Shown piece after piece: positions 1 through 7,258 of a DNA stretch of 20,379 bases (its first letter is position 1; the number at the start of each line of letters is the position of its first letter). The notes under the pieces were generated by a model. That model searched no databases. It was not told the origin of the DNA and saw only the letters and a program-made list of their open reading frames with translations. The stretch is from Anaerolineales bacterium (GTDB lineage Bacteria; Chloroflexota; Anaerolineae; Anaerolineales; JABWBV01), in contig JALUWE010000013.1 of NCBI GenBank assembly GCA_027019845.1, forward strand, positions 1-20,379, in the 5' to 3' direction. The position numbers and the translations under genes were made by a program.

Positions 1-28
1 ACCAATAACACAGAACGCTCCATTGTTG

Positions 29-54
29 TCGCCAGTTCAGGCCAATTCTGGCGA
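29..54. repeat. short inverted repeat in upstream leader
   Basis: A 7-base perfect inverted repeat pairs 29-35 (TCGCCAG) with 48-54 (CTGGCGA) around a 12-base loop. No T-run follows on either strand, so it does not look like an intrinsic terminator. No gene is recognisable in 1-103, so it may be the tail of an upstream transcription unit cut by the window edge. Confidence 0.35.
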
Positions 55-103
55 AAATTCGCGCCACGCCCCTCTCATGCCAACCCGCTGCCTGGCAAGA
101 CAT

Positions 104-136
104 GGGGTAGGGAGGCAGTGTCTCCCCTACCCCTTT
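104..136 (+). terminator. terminator-like GC-rich hairpin ahead of the tRNA-tuf unit
   Basis: Bases 104-112 pair perfectly over 9 bases with 125-133 (GGGGTAGGG against CCCTACCCC), with about two more pairs possible across one bulge. The stem is followed directly by only three T residues (134-136). It is a plausible but weak rho-independent terminator for a gene left of the window. The thin T-tract lowers confidence. Confidence 0.45.
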
Positions 137-175
137 GACCGTGAACGTAAGAACCCTGAAAAGCCTGAAAAAACA

Positions 176-204
176 TTGACGACAGCAGGTGTTCCTGATA
201 GACT
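176..204 (+). promoter_or_regulatory. possible secondary upstream promoter
   Basis: TTGACG at 176-181 lies exactly 17 bases before TAGACT at 199-204. That gives 5/6 and 4/6 matches to the sigma-70-type consensus. It would start about 100 bases upstream of the first tRNA, in tandem with the stronger promoter at 244-272. Confidence 0.35.
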
Positions 205-220
205 TTGAGCTTGCTGGCAA

Positions 221-238
221 TTGAGAAATAATTCTCAA
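221..238. promoter_or_regulatory. AT-rich dyad just upstream of the tRNA-tuf promoter
   Basis: TTGAGAA (221-227) and TTCTCAA (232-238) form a perfect 7-base inverted repeat with a 4-base spacer. It ends 5 bases before the -35 element of the promoter at 244-272. The position suits an activator or UP-element-like site. No known factor is identified. Confidence 0.4.
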
Positions 239-243
239 GCCCC

Positions 244-272
244 TTGTCGGTGGAGGGGGGCTTTGGTATAAT
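244..272 (+). promoter_or_regulatory. main promoter of the tRNA-tuf-ribosomal unit
   Basis: TTGTCG at 244-249, a 17-base spacer, and a perfect TATAAT at 267-272. A TG one base upstream of the hexamer (264-265) gives an extended -10. Transcription should start near 279, about 30 bases before the first tRNA. The region just after the -10 is GC-rich (GCGCC), a discriminator type often linked to growth-rate control of stable-RNA promoters. Confidence 0.85.
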
Positions 273-309
273 GCGCCTCGCTTTTCGACAACCCCTTCAC
301 ACAGTGCTT

Positions 310-382
310 GCCGACGTAGCTCAACCGGCAGAGCAACCGCCTTGTAAGCGGTAGGTTATGGGTTCAAGTCCCATCGTCGGCT
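310..382 (+). tRNA. trnT-UGU: tRNA-Thr (anticodon UGU)
   Basis: The 73-base gene folds as a full cloverleaf. The acceptor stem pairs GCCGACG (310-316) with CGTCGGC (375-381), with discriminator T382. The anticodon stem ACCGC/GCGGT encloses loop CTTGTAA, giving anticodon TGT, which reads ACA threonine codons. The T arm contains GGTTCAAGTCCC. The 3' CCA is not encoded. It is the first gene of a Thr-Tyr-Thr array leading into tuf. Confidence 0.96.
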
Positions 383-384
383 TC

Positions 385-451
385 CGTTTTGGGTTGGCGC
401 CCGATGTCAAGAACCTTGACGTCGAGCACAAGCCAGGAACGGACCCAAACG
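385..451 (+). other. self-complementary spacer between tRNA-Thr and tRNA-Tyr
   Basis: The spacer can fold as one long stem-loop. Its base pairs 385-394 with 443-451 (one bulged T), followed by 395-398 with 432-435. The apex is a 10-pair hairpin, 402-411 with 415-424, closed by loop AAC and containing one G-T pair. It could be a tRNA-precursor processing site, a small RNA domain or an inserted palindrome. It has no CDS. Confidence 0.5.
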
Positions 452-457
452 CACTGC

Positions 458-540
458 GGGCAGGTACCGAAGTGGACAAACGGGGCTGACTGTAAATCAG
501 CTGGCATATGCCTTCGGCGGTTCGAATCCGTCCCTGCCCA
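458..540 (+). tRNA. trnY-GUA: tRNA-Tyr (anticodon GUA)
   Basis: The 83-base class II tRNA has a long variable arm. The acceptor stem pairs GGGCAGG (458-464) with CCTGCCC (533-539), with discriminator A540. The anticodon stem GCTGA/TCAGC encloses CTGTAAA, giving GTA for tyrosine. The T arm contains GGTTCGAATCC. The 3' CCA is not encoded. Only 31 bases separate it from the next tRNA, consistent with one precursor transcript. Confidence 0.96.
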
Positions 541-571
541 CCTGGCACACAATTGCATTTTGTATCACCAG

Positions 572-644
572 GCCCTCATAGCTCAGGTGGTAGAGCGCAT
601 TCTTGGTAAGAATGAGGTCATGGGTTCAAGTCCCATTGAGGGCT
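572..644 (+). tRNA. trnT-GGU: tRNA-Thr (anticodon GGU)
   Basis: The 73-base cloverleaf has an acceptor stem of GCCCTCA (572-578) with TGAGGGC (637-643) and discriminator T644. The anticodon stem CATTC/GAATG encloses TTGGTAA, giving anticodon GGT, which reads ACC and ACU. With the UGU isoacceptor it covers most threonine codons. It lies 15 bases before the terminator-like hairpin that precedes tuf. Confidence 0.96.
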
Positions 645-659
645 CCTTTTATTGACGGG

Positions 660-694
660 AGACTTCCGAAGTTTTTAGGCTTCGGAAGTCTTTT
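660..694 (+). terminator. intrinsic terminator or attenuator between tRNAs and tuf
   Basis: A perfect 12-pair stem joins 660-671 and 680-691 around an 8-base T-rich loop, with T residues continuing to 694. This is a convincing rho-independent terminator placed 50 bases before the tuf start codon. It would end the tRNA transcript or attenuate read-through into tuf. A possible promoter overlaps it: TTGACG (652-657), 18 bases, then TAGGCT (676-681). That promoter is much weaker evidence. Confidence 0.75.
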
Positions 695-744
695 GCCCGC
701 ATTTTGAAAATTCATCTTTTGAAACAAAACAGGAGAGAAAACCA

Positions 745-1950
745 ATGGCGAAGGAGACATTTGAGCGCACCAAGCCGCACCTGAACGTGGGGACGATGGG
801 GCACATCGACCACGGCAAGACCACGTTGACTGCGGCGATCACCAAAGTGAGCACGCTGATGGGCTTTGGGGAGTATTTCAAAGCCTTCAACGAGATCGAC
901 AATGCGCCCGAGGAGCGCGAGCGCGGCATCACGATCAACATTGCGCACGTGGAATACGAGACCGAGAAGCGGCACTATGCGCATGTGGACATGCCTGGGC
1001 ACCGGGACTACATCAAGAACATGATCACCGGGGCAGCGCAGGTGGACGGGGCTATTCTGGTGGTGGCTGCGCCGGAGGGGCCGATGCCGCAGACGCGGGA
1101 GCACGTGCTGCTGGCGCGGCAGGTGGAAGTGCCCAGCATTGTGATCTACCTGAACAAGATCGACCAGATGGACGACGAGGAATTGTTGGAATTGGTGGAA
1201 TTGGAGTTGCGGGAGTTGCTGGACGAGTATGATTTTCCTGGGGACGAGACGCCGATAGTGAGGGGGAGTGCGCTGGCGGCGTTGGAGAGCGAGTCGACGG
1301 ACCCGAATGCGCCGGAGTACGAGAGCATCCGGGAGTTGATGCGGGTGATCGACGAGTACATACCGGAGCCGCAGCGGGAGGTGGACAAGCCGTTCATGAT
1401 GCCGATAGAGGATGTGTTCAGCATCAAGGGCCGCGGGACGGTGGTGACGGGCCGGATCGAGCGCGGGGTGATCAAGGTGGGGGAGCCGGTGGAGATCATC
1501 GGGCTGCGGGACGAGAAGCTGACGAGCGTGGTGACGGGGGTGGAGATGTTCCACAAGGTCTTGAAGGAGGGGCAGGCTGGGGACAATGTGGGCTTGTTGC
1601 TGCGCGGGATTGACCGGGACGAAGTGGAGCGGGGGATGGTGGTGGCGAAGCCTGGGAGCATCACGCCGCACCGGCACTTCATGAGCGAGGTGTATGTGTT
1701 GAAGAAAGACGAGGGGGGGCGTCACAAGGCGTTCTTCAGCGGGTATCGGCCGCAGTTTTACATTCGGACGATGGATGTGACCGGGACGATCACGCTGCCG
1801 GAGGGGGTGGAGATGGTGATGCCTGGGGACAATGTGAACCTGGAGGTGGAGTTGATCGTGCCGGTGGCGTTGGAGGTGGGGTCGAAGTTCGCCATCCGGG
1901 AAGGCGGTCTGACGGTTGGTGCGGGTATCATCACCAAGATATTGGATTAG
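745..1950 (+). CDS. tuf: translation elongation factor Tu
   Basis: EF-Tu carries aminoacyl-tRNA to the ribosomal A site as a GTP complex. The 401-residue protein is full length. The G domain shows the P-loop GHIDHGKT (19-26), switch I RGITIN (60-65), switch [10 protein letters not shown] (82-89) with catalytic H86, NKID (137-140) and the GSAL region (174-177). Domains II and III follow, with DEGGRH and RPQFY motifs. The start is set by AGGAG at 731-735, nine bases upstream. Two switch II residues differ from the usual DCPGHADY, and the C-terminal GGRTVGAG reads GGLTVGAG. Glycine codons are almost all GGG through the middle and second half until about 1890, unlike neighbouring genes. It follows the tRNA array and a terminator, and rpsJ begins 7 bases after its stop. 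Confidence 0.97.
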   Translation: MAKETFERTKPHLNVGTMGHIDHGKTTLTAAITKVSTLMGFGEYFKAFNEIDNAPEERERGITINIAHVEYETEKRHYAHVDMPGHRDYIKNMITGAAQVDGAILVVAAPEGPMPQTREHVLLARQVEVPSIVIYLNKIDQMDDEELLELVELELRELLDEYDFPGDETPIVRGSALAALESESTDPNAPEYESIRELMRVIDEYIPEPQREVDKPFMMPIEDVFSIKGRGTVVTGRIERGVIKVGEPVEIIGLRDEKLTSVVTGVEMFHKVLKEGQAGDNVGLLLRGIDRDEVERGMVVAKPGSITPHRHFMSEVYVLKKDEGGRHKAFFSGYRPQFYIRTMDVTGTITLPEGVEMVMPGDNVNLEVELIVPVALEVGSKFAIREGGLTVGAGIITKILD

Positions 1951-1957
1951 GTGACTT

Positions 1958-2266
1958 ATGGCAAAGCAGAAGATACGCATTCGGCTCAAAGCATACGATC
2001 ACCGGGTATTGGACCAATCCGCCAAACGGATTGTGGACACCGCGGAACGCACCGGCGCGCGGGTCGTCGGCCCGGTGCCCCTGCCCACCAAGATCGAACG
2101 ATTTACCGTGCGCCGCTCGACGTTCATCGACAAAGATTCCCACGAGCACTTCGAGATACGCACGCACAACCGGTTGATCGACGTGCTCGACCCGGACTCG
2201 AAGACCATTGACATGTTGATGCGCCTGAACCTCCCCGCAGGCGTGGACATCGAGATCAAAATTTAG
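1958..2266 (+). CDS. rpsJ: 30S ribosomal protein S10
   Basis: S10 (uS10) sits in the head of the small subunit and in many bacteria also acts as the NusE antitermination factor. The 102-residue product matches the family length. It has the typical start [15 protein letters not shown], the [14 protein letters not shown] stretch and the [14 protein letters not shown] block. The start is 7 bases after the tuf stop, with an SD-like AGGTG overlapping that stop, so the two are probably cotranscribed and coupled. A 250-base gap follows before rplC, unusual for this cluster, so S10 may belong to the tuf transcript rather than to the downstream operon. Confidence 0.97.
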   Translation: MAKQKIRIRLKAYDHRVLDQSAKRIVDTAERTGARVVGPVPLPTKIERFTVRRSTFIDKDSHEHFEIRTHNRLIDVLDPDSKTIDMLMRLNLPAGVDIEIKI

Positions 2267-2516
2267 CACTTTACGAAGAAGGAAAACGCTTTTAGGACGT
2301 GAGATTCGGGCAGCGCAAGAGCTGATTGGTTTGTGAATCGAGCAAACTTCCCCCTGATTTACACCGGTTGGCTGACTGTGTTGTCTGTGGGATGATGCAA
2401 TCTAGCCCAGGTTGACAGTCCCATTACACTTAGACCTGAGGGTTTCCAGAACCGGAAATCTGAGACGGAAAGAGCGCAAACACACTTCCTCAGGTCTCTA
2501 TTAGGAGAAAATCGAG
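2267..2516 (+). promoter_or_regulatory. structured non-coding leader of the rplC cluster
   Basis: This 250-base gap holds no plausible gene. Near its right end a perfect 10-base inverted repeat pairs 2432-2441 (AGACCTGAGG) with 2488-2497 (CCTCAGGTCT). It encloses a smaller hairpin (2442-2447 with 2454-2459) and ends just before the rplC ribosome binding site AGGAG (2503-2507). A weak promoter is possible at TTGGCT (2368-2373), 17 bases, GATGAT (2391-2396), which would start transcription near 2403. The arrangement resembles an r-protein mRNA leader that can regulate initiation, as L4 does on the E. coli S10 leader. The ligand here is unknown. Confidence 0.55.
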
Positions 2517-3146
2517 ATGTTGAAAGGGCTTATTGGCAAGAAAATCGGCATGACCCAGATTTTCGATGAAAATGGCACGTCTGTTCCCATCACACTCATC
2601 GAAGCTGGGCCGTGTTACGTTACCCAGGTGCGCGAACCGGCCAGAGACGGTTACTCGGCGGTGCAGCTTGGATTTGGAGAAGTTCCCGCCCGGCGGCTGA
2701 CCGGAGGCCAGATCGGCCATCTGAAGCGCAACGACCTGCCCCCGCTGCGTTATTTGCGCGAGTTTCGCGTCAAGAACGTCGAAGTGAGCGAGGGCGATAA
2801 ATTGACCGTGGAGGTATTTTCGGTTGGCGACCGGGTGGATGTGACCGGTACCAGCAAGGGGAAAGGGTTCGCGGGCGCGGTGAAGCGCTACGGCTTTGGG
2901 GGCGGCCCCAAGACACACGGCCAATCCGACCGCCAGCGCGCGCCCGGCTCCCGCGGCGCGGGCACCTACCCCGGACGGGTGTGGAAAGGTGCGCGCGGCC
3001 CGGGACACATGGGCAACGCTCGCGTTACCGCCCAGAATCTGAAGGTCGTTCTCGTCGATGAGGAGCGCAATCTGATTGGCGTCAGAGGCGCGGTGCCGGG
3101 TGCCAAAGGGGGGCTGGTGCTCATCAAGGAAGCGCGCAAACAATAG
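2517..3146 (+). CDS. rplC: 50S ribosomal protein L3
   Basis: L3 (uL3) is an early assembly protein that reaches the peptidyl-transferase region of the large subunit. The 209 residues match the bacterial length. The N-terminus [16 protein letters not shown] is diagnostic. The central extension around residues 115-165 ([42 protein letters not shown]) is the loop inserted into 23S rRNA. AGGAG at 2503-2507 lies nine bases before the ATG. It is the first gene after the structured leader and starts a long, tightly packed run of r-protein genes. Confidence 0.97.
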   Translation: MLKGLIGKKIGMTQIFDENGTSVPITLIEAGPCYVTQVREPARDGYSAVQLGFGEVPARRLTGGQIGHLKRNDLPPLRYLREFRVKNVEVSEGDKLTVEVFSVGDRVDVTGTSKGKGFAGAVKRYGFGGGPKTHGQSDRQRAPGSRGAGTYPGRVWKGARGPGHMGNARVTAQNLKVVLVDEERNLIGVRGAVPGAKGGLVLIKEARKQ

Positions 3147-3162
3147 TCTGGAGCGAATGATC

Positions 3163-3792
3163 ATGGAAGTAGATGTCTTGAACATGGATGGCCAGAAAGT
3201 GGGCACGATGGAGTTGCCGGAGAAGATATTCGCTGCTCCTGTGCAGGTGGAGTTGATGCACCAGGCCTATGTGCGCCAGCTTGCCAACGCGCGGCTGGGA
3301 ACGCACAAGACCAAAACCCGCAGCGAGGTTCGCGGCGGTGGTCGCAAACCCTGGCGGCAAAAGGGTACCGGACGCGCCCGGCAAGGCTCGATTCGAGCGC
3401 CCCAGTGGGTCGGCGGCGGCAAGGTGCATACGCCCCGGCCGCGGGACTATTCCAAGAAGATGCCGCGCAAAATGCGCCGGGCAGCCTTGCGTTCCGCGCT
3501 GTCGGTCAAAGCGCAAGATAACGACATCGTGCTGGTGCAGGGATTGGCGCTCGATGAGCCAAAGACCCGCCTGATGGCGGAAACCTTACAAAAACTGGTT
3601 GGCAATGCGACCGCGTTGGTGCTCATCCCGGAAAAGAACCCCACCTTTGAAGTCGTCGCAAAGTCCACCAACAATTTGAGAAATGCCAAACCTCTGCACG
3701 CCCGTTACATCAATATCCGAGATTTGCTTGGCTATGACAAAATCGTCTTGCCTGTCGAAGCTGTGGACGTGATCAGCGCGTATCTGGGATGA
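3163..3792 (+). CDS. rplD: 50S ribosomal protein L4
   Basis: L4 (uL4) binds 23S rRNA domain I and lines the exit tunnel. In E. coli it represses its own operon. The product is 209 residues, starting [14 protein letters not shown]. The long basic tunnel loop is visible around residues 40-85 ([28 protein letters not shown], broken here only by the loop tip). The reading frame is open far upstream, but GGAG at 3150-3153 is nine bases from the ATG at 3163 and only three from the ATG at 3157, so 3163 is chosen. It is a good candidate for a protein acting on the leader before rplC, though this is untested. Confidence 0.96.
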   Translation: MEVDVLNMDGQKVGTMELPEKIFAAPVQVELMHQAYVRQLANARLGTHKTKTRSEVRGGGRKPWRQKGTGRARQGSIRAPQWVGGGKVHTPRPRDYSKKMPRKMRRAALRSALSVKAQDNDIVLVQGLALDEPKTRLMAETLQKLVGNATALVLIPEKNPTFEVVAKSTNNLRNAKPLHARYINIRDLLGYDKIVLPVEAVDVISAYLG

Positions 3793-3808
3793 AGGAAGGA
3801 GTAATGCG

Positions 3809-4111
3809 ATGACGAGTATTTACGATGTGCTTCGCCGACCGATCATTACGGAGAAGTCCAACTACCAGAACAGCGAGTTGCACCAGTACGTTTTCGAGGT
3901 TGCTCCAGATGCGACCAAGCCGATGATCAAAGATGCGGTCGAAACGTTGTTCGACGTGGAGGTATGGCGGGTGAACGTGATCAACGTGCCTCCCAAGCGT
4001 AGCCGGCGGGCGCGCAGCCGCCGGGTTGCGGTGCGCAAAAAAGGGTACAAAAAAGCGATTGTGACCCTCGCTCCCGACGACATCATTGATATTTTCGAGG
4101 GTGTAAAGTAA
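3809..4111 (+). CDS. rplW: 50S ribosomal protein L23
   Basis: L23 (uL23) lies at the tunnel exit and docks trigger factor, SRP and the Sec translocon. The 100 residues show the typical opening [13 protein letters not shown] and the central [13 protein letters not shown] loop ahead of a basic stretch ending in [13 protein letters not shown] at 3797-3801 is seven bases from the ATG. Its TAA stop shares one base with the ATG of rplB, so translation of the two is likely coupled. Confidence 0.97.
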   Translation: MTSIYDVLRRPIITEKSNYQNSELHQYVFEVAPDATKPMIKDAVETLFDVEVWRVNVINVPPKRSRRARSRRVAVRKKGYKKAIVTLAPDDIIDIFEGVK

Positions 4112-4947
4112 TGGCTGTTAAAAAGTACAAACCCACAACTCCGGGCCGGCGCGGGATGACGGGCTTCACCTTCGAGGAAATCACCAAAAAGAAGCCCGAA
4201 AGAAGCCTGGTGATCCCGCGGCGCAAACGCGCTGGCCGCAATTTCTATGGCCGCATCACGGTGCGTCACCGCGGCGGCGGACACCGCCGGAAGATTCGCC
4301 TGGTGGATTTCAAGCGCGACAAGCGCAACATCCCGGCCAAAGTGGCTGCCATCGAATATGATCCCAACCGCACAGCCCGTCTTGCGCTGCTGCACTATGC
4401 CGACGGCGAGAAGCGCTATATCATTGCTCCGTTGGAATTGCAGGTGGGCGACGAAGTGATGGCTGGCCCGCAGGCTGAAATTCGCCCCGGCAATAGCCTG
4501 CCCATCGCCAACATTCCTCCGGGCACGATGATCCACAACATCGAGTTGTATGAGGGGCGCGGCGGGCAATTGGTGCGCTCTGCCGGCACCGCGGCCCAAC
4601 TGATGGCCAAAGAGGGCGATTATGCCCAAATTCGGCTGCCCTCTGGTGAGGTGCGCCTGATCCGCCAGGCCTGCTACGCGACCATCGGCCAGGTAGGCAA
4701 CGTGGACAACAGCAATATCAAGCTGGGCAAAGCCGGGCGCAAGCGGCACATGGGCATCCGCCCCACGGTGCGCGGCTCGGCCATGAGCCCCCGCGACCAC
4801 CCGCACGGCGGCGGGGAAGGCCGTTCCCCCATCGGTATGCCCGGCCCCAAAAGCCCGTGGGGCAAACCCACTTTGGGCGCCAAGACCCGCCGTAACAAGA
4901 AAACCGGCAAGTACATCGTGCGCCGACGTGGTAAGAAACGCCGCTAA
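4111..4947 (+). CDS. rplB: 50S ribosomal protein L2
   Basis: L2 (uL2) is a core large-subunit protein needed for subunit joining and peptidyl-transferase activity. The 278-residue length matches the family. It starts [17 protein letters not shown]-binding domain motifs include [14 protein letters not shown] (about residues 50-64). The conserved C-terminal [18 protein letters not shown] segment holds the histidine of the PTC-facing loop. It begins inside the rplW stop codon and ends 15 bases before rpsS. Confidence 0.98.
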   Translation: MAVKKYKPTTPGRRGMTGFTFEEITKKKPERSLVIPRRKRAGRNFYGRITVRHRGGGHRRKIRLVDFKRDKRNIPAKVAAIEYDPNRTARLALLHYADGEKRYIIAPLELQVGDEVMAGPQAEIRPGNSLPIANIPPGTMIHNIELYEGRGGQLVRSAGTAAQLMAKEGDYAQIRLPSGEVRLIRQACYATIGQVGNVDNSNIKLGKAGRKRHMGIRPTVRGSAMSPRDHPHGGGEGRSPIGMPGPKSPWGKPTLGAKTRRNKKTGKYIVRRRGKKRR

Positions 4948-4962
4948 TATGGAGAGACTGAC

Positions 4963-5241
4963 ATGGGACGTTCACTGAAAAAAGGGCCGTATATTGCCCC
5001 CAAACTGCTGAAGAAGATTGAAGCCATGAATCAGAGTGGCGAAAAAAAGGTGATTCGCACCTGGAGCCGCGCCAGCGTCATTTTCCCCCAGATGGTGGGA
5101 CACACCATCGCAGTCCATGATGGCCGGCGGCATATCCCCATCTACATCACCGAAAACATGGTCGGCCATCGCCTGGGTGAATTTGCACCAACGCGCACCT
5201 ACCGCGGACACATCGTAGAGAAAAAGTCCAAGAGACGATAA
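4963..5241 (+). CDS. rpsS: 30S ribosomal protein S19
   Basis: S19 (uS19) pairs with S13 in the 30S head near the A and P sites. The 92 residues include the family signatures SLKKGPYI at the N-terminus, [30 protein letters not shown] centrally (positions about 34-63) and [18 protein letters not shown] near the C-terminus. GGAGAG at 4951-4956 lies six bases from the start. It sits between rplB and rplV as in other S10 operons. Confidence 0.97.
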   Translation: MGRSLKKGPYIAPKLLKKIEAMNQSGEKKVIRTWSRASVIFPQMVGHTIAVHDGRRHIPIYITENMVGHRLGEFAPTRTYRGHIVEKKSKRR

Positions 5242-5253
5242 GAGGCTAACGAT

Positions 5254-5598
5254 ATGGCAGAGGAAATTCGTGCACATGCGCGCTACCTTCCAATCTCGGC
5301 GCAAAAAGTGCGGCTGGTGATCGATCTCATCCGCGGCAAAGACCTTCAGGAAGCGCTGGAGATGCTGCAACACGTTCCCAACCGTGCTGCCCGTCCGGTA
5401 TACAAGGTGGTGGCCTCGGCAATGGCGAACGCGGAAGAAAACCTGGGCATCAGCCGGGATGATTTGTACATTCATCAAATTTATGCAGACGTAGGGCCGA
5501 CCAGGAAGTGGCGCCGTTTTGGTGGCCGGGGCCGGTTTAAGCCCCTGCTGCGCCGTTCTTCTCATGTGACGGTCGTTTTACGCGAGTATGAGGAGTAA
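5254..5598 (+). CDS. rplV: 50S ribosomal protein L22
   Basis: L22 (uL22) spans the large subunit, and its hairpin lines the tunnel constriction with L4. The 114-residue product shows ARYLPISAQKVRLVIDLIRGK near the start and the hairpin around residues 84-104 (GPTRKWRRFGGRGRFKPLLRR), followed by SSHVTVVL. The start is 12 bases after the rpsS stop with a modest AGAGG site. The hairpin tip carries a glycine-rich FGGRGR where many bacteria have an alanine/arginine-rich tip, which could matter for macrolide sensitivity. Confidence 0.96.
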   Translation: MAEEIRAHARYLPISAQKVRLVIDLIRGKDLQEALEMLQHVPNRAARPVYKVVASAMANAEENLGISRDDLYIHQIYADVGPTRKWRRFGGRGRFKPLLRRSSHVTVVLREYEE

Positions 5599-5624
5599 TT
5601 CTAAGCTCGTAGATTGGAGATATT

Positions 5625-6302
5625 ATGGGTCGTAAAGTTCATCCAATTGGTTTTCGCCTGAAGATCAACAAGACCTGGGATGGTCGCTGGTACGCTGAGG
5701 GCGATGAGTACGTCGATATGCTGCATCAGGATTTCGCGATTCGCGAGCTGGTGCGCCACCATGCTTCCCGCGCTGGCGTTTCGAGAATCGAGATCGAGCG
5801 GTTTCCAGGCAAGATCAAAATTTATGTTCACAGCGCCAAACCCGGCATTTTGATTGGCCGCAAAGGCGAAAACATCAAAAAGCTGCGCAGAGATTTGGAA
5901 AAACTGGTCGGGAAGAAGGCGGACCTGGACATCAAGGAGATCAAATACCCCGATTTGGATGCCCGTCTGGTGGCCGAGAACATCGCCAGCCAGCTCGAAC
6001 GCCGCATTAGCTACCGTAGAGCGATGAAGCGCGCTATCCAACAAGCCATGCGCCAGGGCGCACAAGGGATCAAAATCGAGGTTTCGGGACGTTTGGGCGG
6101 CGCGGACATGGCGCGCAGAATGTGGCTGCGAGAGGGCCGCGTGCCTCTCCAGACCCTTCGGGCCGACATCGATTATGCGCAAGTCGAAGCATTTACCACC
6201 TACAGCGCTATCGGCGTAAAAGTTTGGATTTACAAGGGCGATATCTTGCCCGAAAAAGAGGAAAAAAGCGAGGCCACCGAAGGCGTGTACGTGAGCGAAT
6301 AA
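5625..6302 (+). CDS. rpsC: 30S ribosomal protein S3
   Basis: S3 (uS3) lines the mRNA entry channel and contributes to helicase activity. The 225-residue product begins [21 protein letters not shown]. It carries a type II KH domain with the [11 protein letters not shown] motif (78-88) and the C-terminal S3 domain with [12 protein letters not shown] short acidic tail ([11 protein letters not shown]) follows. GGAG at 5616-5619 lies five bases before the ATG. rplP follows after 38 bases. Confidence 0.97.
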   Translation: MGRKVHPIGFRLKINKTWDGRWYAEGDEYVDMLHQDFAIRELVRHHASRAGVSRIEIERFPGKIKIYVHSAKPGILIGRKGENIKKLRRDLEKLVGKKADLDIKEIKYPDLDARLVAENIASQLERRISYRRAMKRAIQQAMRQGAQGIKIEVSGRLGGADMARRMWLREGRVPLQTLRADIDYAQVEAFTTYSAIGVKVWIYKGDILPEKEEKSEATEGVYVSE

Positions 6303-6340
6303 CACATTGCCGGTTGTGCCATGTATGAGAGGTTTGAACG

Positions 6341-6766
6341 ATGTTAATGCCAAAACGAGTTAAGTACCGCAAACAGATGCGCGGTCGCATGAAAGGAAAA
6401 GCCTCCCGGGGCGCGGAAGTGCATTTTGGAGATTACGGGCTTCAGGCGCTGGAACCCGGCTGGGTGACCGCCCGCCAGATCGAGGCTGCCCGCCGCGCGA
6501 TTGTGCGCGCGGTACGCCGCCGCGGCAAGGTTTGGATCCGCATATTCCCGGATAAACCCATCACCAAAAAACCTGCCGAGACCCGCATGGGTAAGGGTAA
6601 GGGGAACGTAGAGTTCTGGGTTGCCGTGGTCAAGCCGGGGCGGGTGATGTTCGAGATCGGCGGTCTGCCCGAAGAGGTTTGCCGGGAAGCGCTCACGCGG
6701 GCATCTTATAAGCTGTCCGTAAAAACGAAAATCATTTCTCGTCGTGATCTGGAGGGCAACCAATGA
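6341..6766 (+). CDS. rplP: 50S ribosomal protein L16
   Basis: L16 (uL16) joins late in large-subunit assembly and organises tRNA binding at the A site. The 141 residues include the diagnostic [19 protein letters not shown] start, [35 protein letters not shown] in the centre (about residues 60-94) and a typical C-terminus. GAGAGG at 6327-6332 supports the ATG at 6341. Its stop overlaps the rpmC start in an ATGA, a sign of translational coupling. Confidence 0.97.
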   Translation: MLMPKRVKYRKQMRGRMKGKASRGAEVHFGDYGLQALEPGWVTARQIEAARRAIVRAVRRRGKVWIRIFPDKPITKKPAETRMGKGKGNVEFWVAVVKPGRVMFEIGGLPEEVCREALTRASYKLSVKTKIISRRDLEGNQ

Positions 6767-6993
6767 AAGCGTATGAAATCAGAGAAATGTCCACCGAAGA
6801 AATTTTGGATGAGCTGGAGGACGCACGCGAGGAGTTGATGAACCTTCGTTTTCAAACGGCTACGGGCGAGTTGACCGATTACAACCGCCTGCGGATTGCT
6901 CGCAGGCACATCGCCCGTTTATTGACCGTGCTGAACGAACGGGCCAGAGAAGAAGCCCTGGCGGGCGCAGCAGAAGAGGAAGGTGAGGCATGA
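6763..6993 (+). CDS. rpmC: 50S ribosomal protein L29
   Basis: L29 (uL29) is a small helical protein next to L23 at the tunnel exit. The 76-residue product has the family pattern of two long helices: [31 protein letters not shown], then [21 protein letters not shown] slightly extended alanine/glutamate tail follows. GGAGG at 6751-6755 lies inside the end of rplP. It overlaps both neighbours by four bases (ATGA on each side). Confidence 0.95.
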   Translation: MKAYEIREMSTEEILDELEDAREELMNLRFQTATGELTDYNRLRIARRHIARLLTVLNERAREEALAGAAEEEGEA

Positions 6994-7256
6994 ATAAACG
7001 TCGCCGTATGACCGGTGTTGTGACCAGTGACAAAATGGACAAGAGCGTGGTGGTCGAGGTGACGCGCCGTTACCGCCATCCGATTTACAAGAAAGTCGTT
7101 CACAGTAAGAAACGGGTGATGGCTCACGATGAGCTGGGTTGCCGCATGGGCGATCAGGTCAGTATTGTGGAGAGCCGTCCGATTTCCCGTCGTAAGCGAT
7201 GGGTGGTAGAGAGCATTCTCAAGCGCAACGAGCGTTTGCAAAGTCTGGAGAGTTAG
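6990..7256 (+). CDS. rpsQ: 30S ribosomal protein S17
   Basis: S17 (uS17) is a primary 16S rRNA binding protein with an OB fold. The 88 residues start [24 protein letters not shown] and include the diagnostic [23 protein letters not shown], then [18 protein letters not shown]. The start overlaps the end of rpmC by four bases. rplN begins two bases after its stop. Confidence 0.97.
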   Translation: MNKRRRMTGVVTSDKMDKSVVVEVTRRYRHPIYKKVVHSKKRVMAHDELGCRMGDQVSIVESRPISRRKRWVVESILKRNERLQSLES

Positions 7257-7258
7257 CC

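Noticed and set aside
23..208. 61-residue plus-strand frame in the leader
   Set aside because: It crosses the terminator-like hairpin and ends in the promoter region, has no SD and resembles no protein.
712..1989. 425-residue open frame on the minus strand opposite tuf
   Set aside because: It is exactly antisense to a certain EF-Tu gene, has a histidine/arginine/leucine-rich composition typical of a shadow frame in G-rich DNA, and has no recognisable domain.
2412..2417. Perfect TTGACA considered as the -35 of an rplC promoter
   Set aside because: No -10-like hexamer lies 16-18 bases downstream; the segment there is the left arm of the inverted repeat.
3862..4806. 314-residue minus-strand frame across rplW and rplB
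   Set aside because: It lies wholly opposite two clear r-protein genes, spans their junction and has no family similarity.
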